In this document: positions 5,176-6,937 of the stretch, piece after piece
Layout: each line of letters opens with the position of its first letter
How positions within the stretch are numbered: position 1 is the first letter of the stretch
Assembly (NCBI GenBank): GCA_039812375.1
Contig: JBDIAO010000130.1
Span: forward strand, 1 to 6,937
Origin: JAGOME01 sp039812375
Lineage (GTDB): Bacteria; Actinomycetota; Actinomycetes; Actinomycetales; Dermatophilaceae
DNA length: 6,937 bases
Direction: 5' to 3'
Position numbers and translations under genes: made by a program
Notes under the pieces: generated by a model
Told to the model about the DNA's origin: nothing
The model's database searches: none
The model's input: the letters and a program-made list of their open reading frames with translations, nothing else

Positions 5176-6908
5176 GGTTGTCCTCCGGGATCGGGTGCGG
5201 GGATCGGGTGGTCGGTGCCGGTCGCCCGGCCAAGGAGCTGCCGGTCATAGATGGCCAGGTCGGGCAGCGGCCGGGTGTCCGGCGGGAGGCCGGCGATGAC
5301 CGCGGTCGGGTCGAGGAGGCGACGCATCGTCAGCGACACCACCCGCTCGGGTTGCCCTGCACCTTGCTCGACGTCGTGACCGTGACGAAGGAGGTGACGG
5401 TCACCACTGGCCCCACCCACAGCGGCGGCCGCGGCGTGGCGACGGGTCTCGACAGCGACGACCTCCGCGGTGACCGCGCCCACGTGCAGGGCGGCCCGGA
5501 TCCCCGCGACGACGTCTCCGGCGCGGTGTGCCCGGTGCAGGAGCAGGACGTCGATCAGCTGCCGGGTGCCGTCAGCGTCGCCGTTGACGCGGCGGGCGGC
5601 GATCCAGAAGTCCTCGTGCGAGGTCGTGAACACGCCGGCTGCTCTCGCTTGGGCCAGGGCGGTCGACCCGGGCAGGGCACCGGGCTTGAACGCGAGCACT
5701 TCGAGGTAGTGGTCGAGGTCGACGACCGAGCCGGTCCGGGCGATCCGCCGCGGGTGGTCGGCGACCAACGTTCGGCCGTCGAACACCTTCACCCGAGAGG
5801 CTTGCAGCGAGACGCGGACGCGGCGGCCGATGAGGCGGGCGGGGACGGAGTACTTCACCATCCGCACCGTTACTAGCGCCGACCTGTCGACCCGCGGGTT
5901 CAGGACCAGGCCGGGGTCGAACCCGTCCGCAGGCAGCGAGTTCAGGAGCGGCTGCTCGATGTTGAGGTCATGCCCGACAGAGTGCAGGTGGCCCTCGATC
6001 CGCCGATGCAGGTCGCGGGCCTCCCAGCCGGCGATCTTCTCGTTCAGTTCATCGAGGGTCTTCACCTCGGGCATTGGGGTGAGCCAGGCGCGTCGGAACC
6101 GGCCGACCTCGCCCTCGACGCCGCCCTTCTCGTGCGCCCCTTCGATGCCGGGGTGGCAGTAGAACGCGTCGAAGCCGTAGTGGGACCGGAACAGCACCCA
6201 CCGCGGGTTCTCGGTCCGGCGCCGACCCGAGCCGTACAACACCTGGGACACCGCGGAAGTCAGGTTGTCGTAGCGGATGTGTCCGGTCGGGACCCCACCG
6301 AGAGCCTCGAACGCTTCGATGTGCCCTTGGAGGAACGCCTCCTGACCGCACGTCGGGTACACCCGGTGGACCGCGGCGCCGGAGTGAGACAGGCGGTACA
6401 CGAACAGGTGGCACTTGGTCTTCACCCCATCCAAGACCACCCACACCTCGCCGAAGTCGACCTCCGCCTCCACACCCGGGGCGTGGTCTTGCGGGACCAT
6501 CGCGACCACCGCGACCTTGCCGTGCTCGACCGCGATCTCCGGCCGACGCCGGCGGACGTAGTCCCGCACCGTCGAATACGACACCTGCGCGTCGTGCTCA
6601 TCGACCAGACGGGCGTGGACCCGGCGGGCCGTGTGTCGCTGCTTCCTCGGCGCGTCCAGATCGGCGACGAGCATCGCGTCCACGACCTCGACGTACGGGC
6701 CGAGCTTCGGCGCGACCCGGGTCGGGGTCTTCCGACCTGGCGGTTCCGCCGACGCCAACGCCTGCCGCACCGTTCGTCGGTGCACCCCATGACGGCGCGC
6801 GAGCTCCCGGATCGAGAACTCCTCAACCCGGGCATCCCGACGGATCGCCGCGAACAACTCCACCCGAGACCCCGTCCCGGACACCACCACCGATGCGTTC
6901 GTCGCCAT
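5172..6908 (-). CDS. istA: IS21 transposase IstA (DDE recombinase)
   Basis: A 578-aa cut-and-paste transposase, apparently intact. An N-terminal helix-turn-helix (about 31-52, SIRELARRHGVHRRTVRQAL) would bind the element ends. A second DNA-binding region with RHTARRVHARL and YSTVRDYVRRR follows (about 91-122). The RNase H-like core spans about 143-270 with the expected acidic triad: D151 in VDFGEVW, D214 in IRYDNLTSAV and E260 in GAHEKGGVEGEVG. The C-terminal part has the beta-barrel segment (MVKYSVPARLIGRRVRV) and the FKPGALPGSTALAQARAAG stretch common in actinobacterial IstA proteins. The C-terminus, rich in Ala, His and Pro, makes it longer than the usual 400-520 aa. I chose ATG 6908; an in-frame GTG at 6917 is possible, and neither has an obvious ribosome binding site. 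The start is only about 15 bases from the terminal repeat, so its promoter may overlap the end or lie outside the element. Confidence 0.95.
   Translation of the reverse strand: MATNASVVVSGTGSRVELFAAIRRDARVEEFSIRELARRHGVHRRTVRQALASAEPPGRKTPTRVAPKLGPYVEVVDAMLVADLDAPRKQRHTARRVHARLVDEHDAQVSYSTVRDYVRRRRPEIAVEHGKVAVVAMVPQDHAPGVEAEVDFGEVWVVLDGVKTKCHLFVYRLSHSGAAVHRVYPTCGQEAFLQGHIEAFEALGGVPTGHIRYDNLTSAVSQVLYGSGRRRTENPRWVLFRSHYGFDAFYCHPGIEGAHEKGGVEGEVGRFRRAWLTPMPEVKTLDELNEKIAGWEARDLHRRIEGHLHSVGHDLNIEQPLLNSLPADGFDPGLVLNPRVDRSALVTVRMVKYSVPARLIGRRVRVSLQASRVKVFDGRTLVADHPRRIARTGSVVDLDHYLEVLAFKPGALPGSTALAQARAAGVFTTSHEDFWIAARRVNGDADGTRQLIDVLLLHRAHRAGDVVAGIRAALHVGAVTAEVVAVETRRHAAAAAVGGASGDRHLLRHGHDVEQGAGQPERVVSLTMRRLLDPTAVIAGLPPDTRPLPDLAIYDRQLLGRATGTDHPIPAPDPGGQP
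5181..5186 (-). promoter_or_regulatory. Ribosome binding site of istB inside the istA 3' end
   Basis: GGAGGA on the minus strand, five bases from ATG 5175. It lies within the last codons of istA, so istB can be translated efficiently despite the four-base overlap. Confidence 0.7.
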
Positions 6909-6922
6909 GACGCTCACGCTGG

Positions 6923-6936
6923 CGCGGGGTGGGGCC
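6923..6936 (-). repeat. Terminal inverted repeat, istA-proximal end
   Basis: CGCGGGGTGGGGCC on the plus strand is the exact inverse of 3934-3947. The element tip should lie within roughly 10-20 bases beyond the end of the window. Confidence 0.8.
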
Positions 6937-6937
6937 A

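Larger units (their letters stand above)
3928..6937 (-). mobile_element. IS21-family insertion sequence, cut by the window edge
   Basis: An IS21-type element in minus orientation with the gene order istA, istB, then a third small gene. A 14-bp perfect inverted repeat (3934-3947 and 6923-6936) lies outside all three genes and marks the ends. The istB-distal tip is probably the TGATTC at 3928 or the TGACGG at 3920, since IS21 elements end in TG...CA; I cannot choose because the other tip lies just past the window. The likely full length is about 3.0 kb, somewhat long for IS21 elements (commonly about 2-2.5 kb), and the extra length equals the third gene. No target duplication can be checked. 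Confidence 0.85.

Noticed and set aside
5064..5876. Long plus-strand open frame inside istA
   Set aside because: It is antisense to the intact transposase and has Gly/Asp/Val-rich low-complexity composition. High-GC genes often leave such open frames on the other strand.
1..6937. CRISPR arrays, tRNA or rRNA genes
   Set aside because: I saw no regularly spaced direct repeats and no cloverleaf-like or rRNA-like stretches on either strand.

Overview
The window is high-GC DNA with actinobacterial character: G/C-rich third codon positions, WXG100-type proteins, and an IS21 element with Arg/Ala-rich coding. No rRNA or marker gene is present, so I cannot place it below Actinomycetota, and even that is inference from style rather than a database match. 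It has two blocks that run toward each other.

Block 1 (about 62-3419, plus strand) is a compact operon that looks like a type VII secretion (ESX/T7SS) effector module. It encodes two small WXG100-like proteins of 89 and 90 aa, a 317-aa protein with a WXG-like N-terminus and an unrecognised C-terminus, a 195-aa protein overlapping that gene by one base (candidate immunity protein or chaperone), and a 383-aa protein. The last protein has nearly the same WXG-like N-terminus, here joined to a class-3 lipase-like alpha/beta hydrolase (GHSLGG nucleophile elbow). All four WXG-like proteins begin with a GMD motif placed exactly 38 residues before the W of W-x-G. This suggests one shared, duplicated export/pairing scaffold. 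A perfect 12-bp hairpin lies between the first two genes and may set their relative expression. No secretion machinery (EccC, EccB, mycosin) is visible, so the secretion role is inferred.

Block 2 (about 3928-6937, minus strand) is an IS21-family insertion sequence cut by the right window edge. It carries istA (DDE transposase), istB (AAA+ helper ATPase, ATGA overlap with istA) and, still inside the element, a third frameshifted gene of about 127 aa. A 14-bp perfect inverted repeat at 3934-3947 and 6923-6936 marks both ends and places the third gene inside the element.

The junction (3420-3927) is hard to read. A minus-strand reading frame with coding-like base composition appears to have lost its 5' end to the IS insertion. 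Further toward the toxin operon, two small ORFs on opposite strands compete for the same DNA. One is coupled to the lipase-gene stop (GTGA) and would sit where an immunity gene belongs; the other is coupled to the truncated minus-strand gene (ATGA).

In the proposed scheme, the two small WXG proteins act as partners for export of the two larger effectors, the 195-aa protein protects against or escorts an effector, and the IS21 insertion has eroded the downstream end of the locus.
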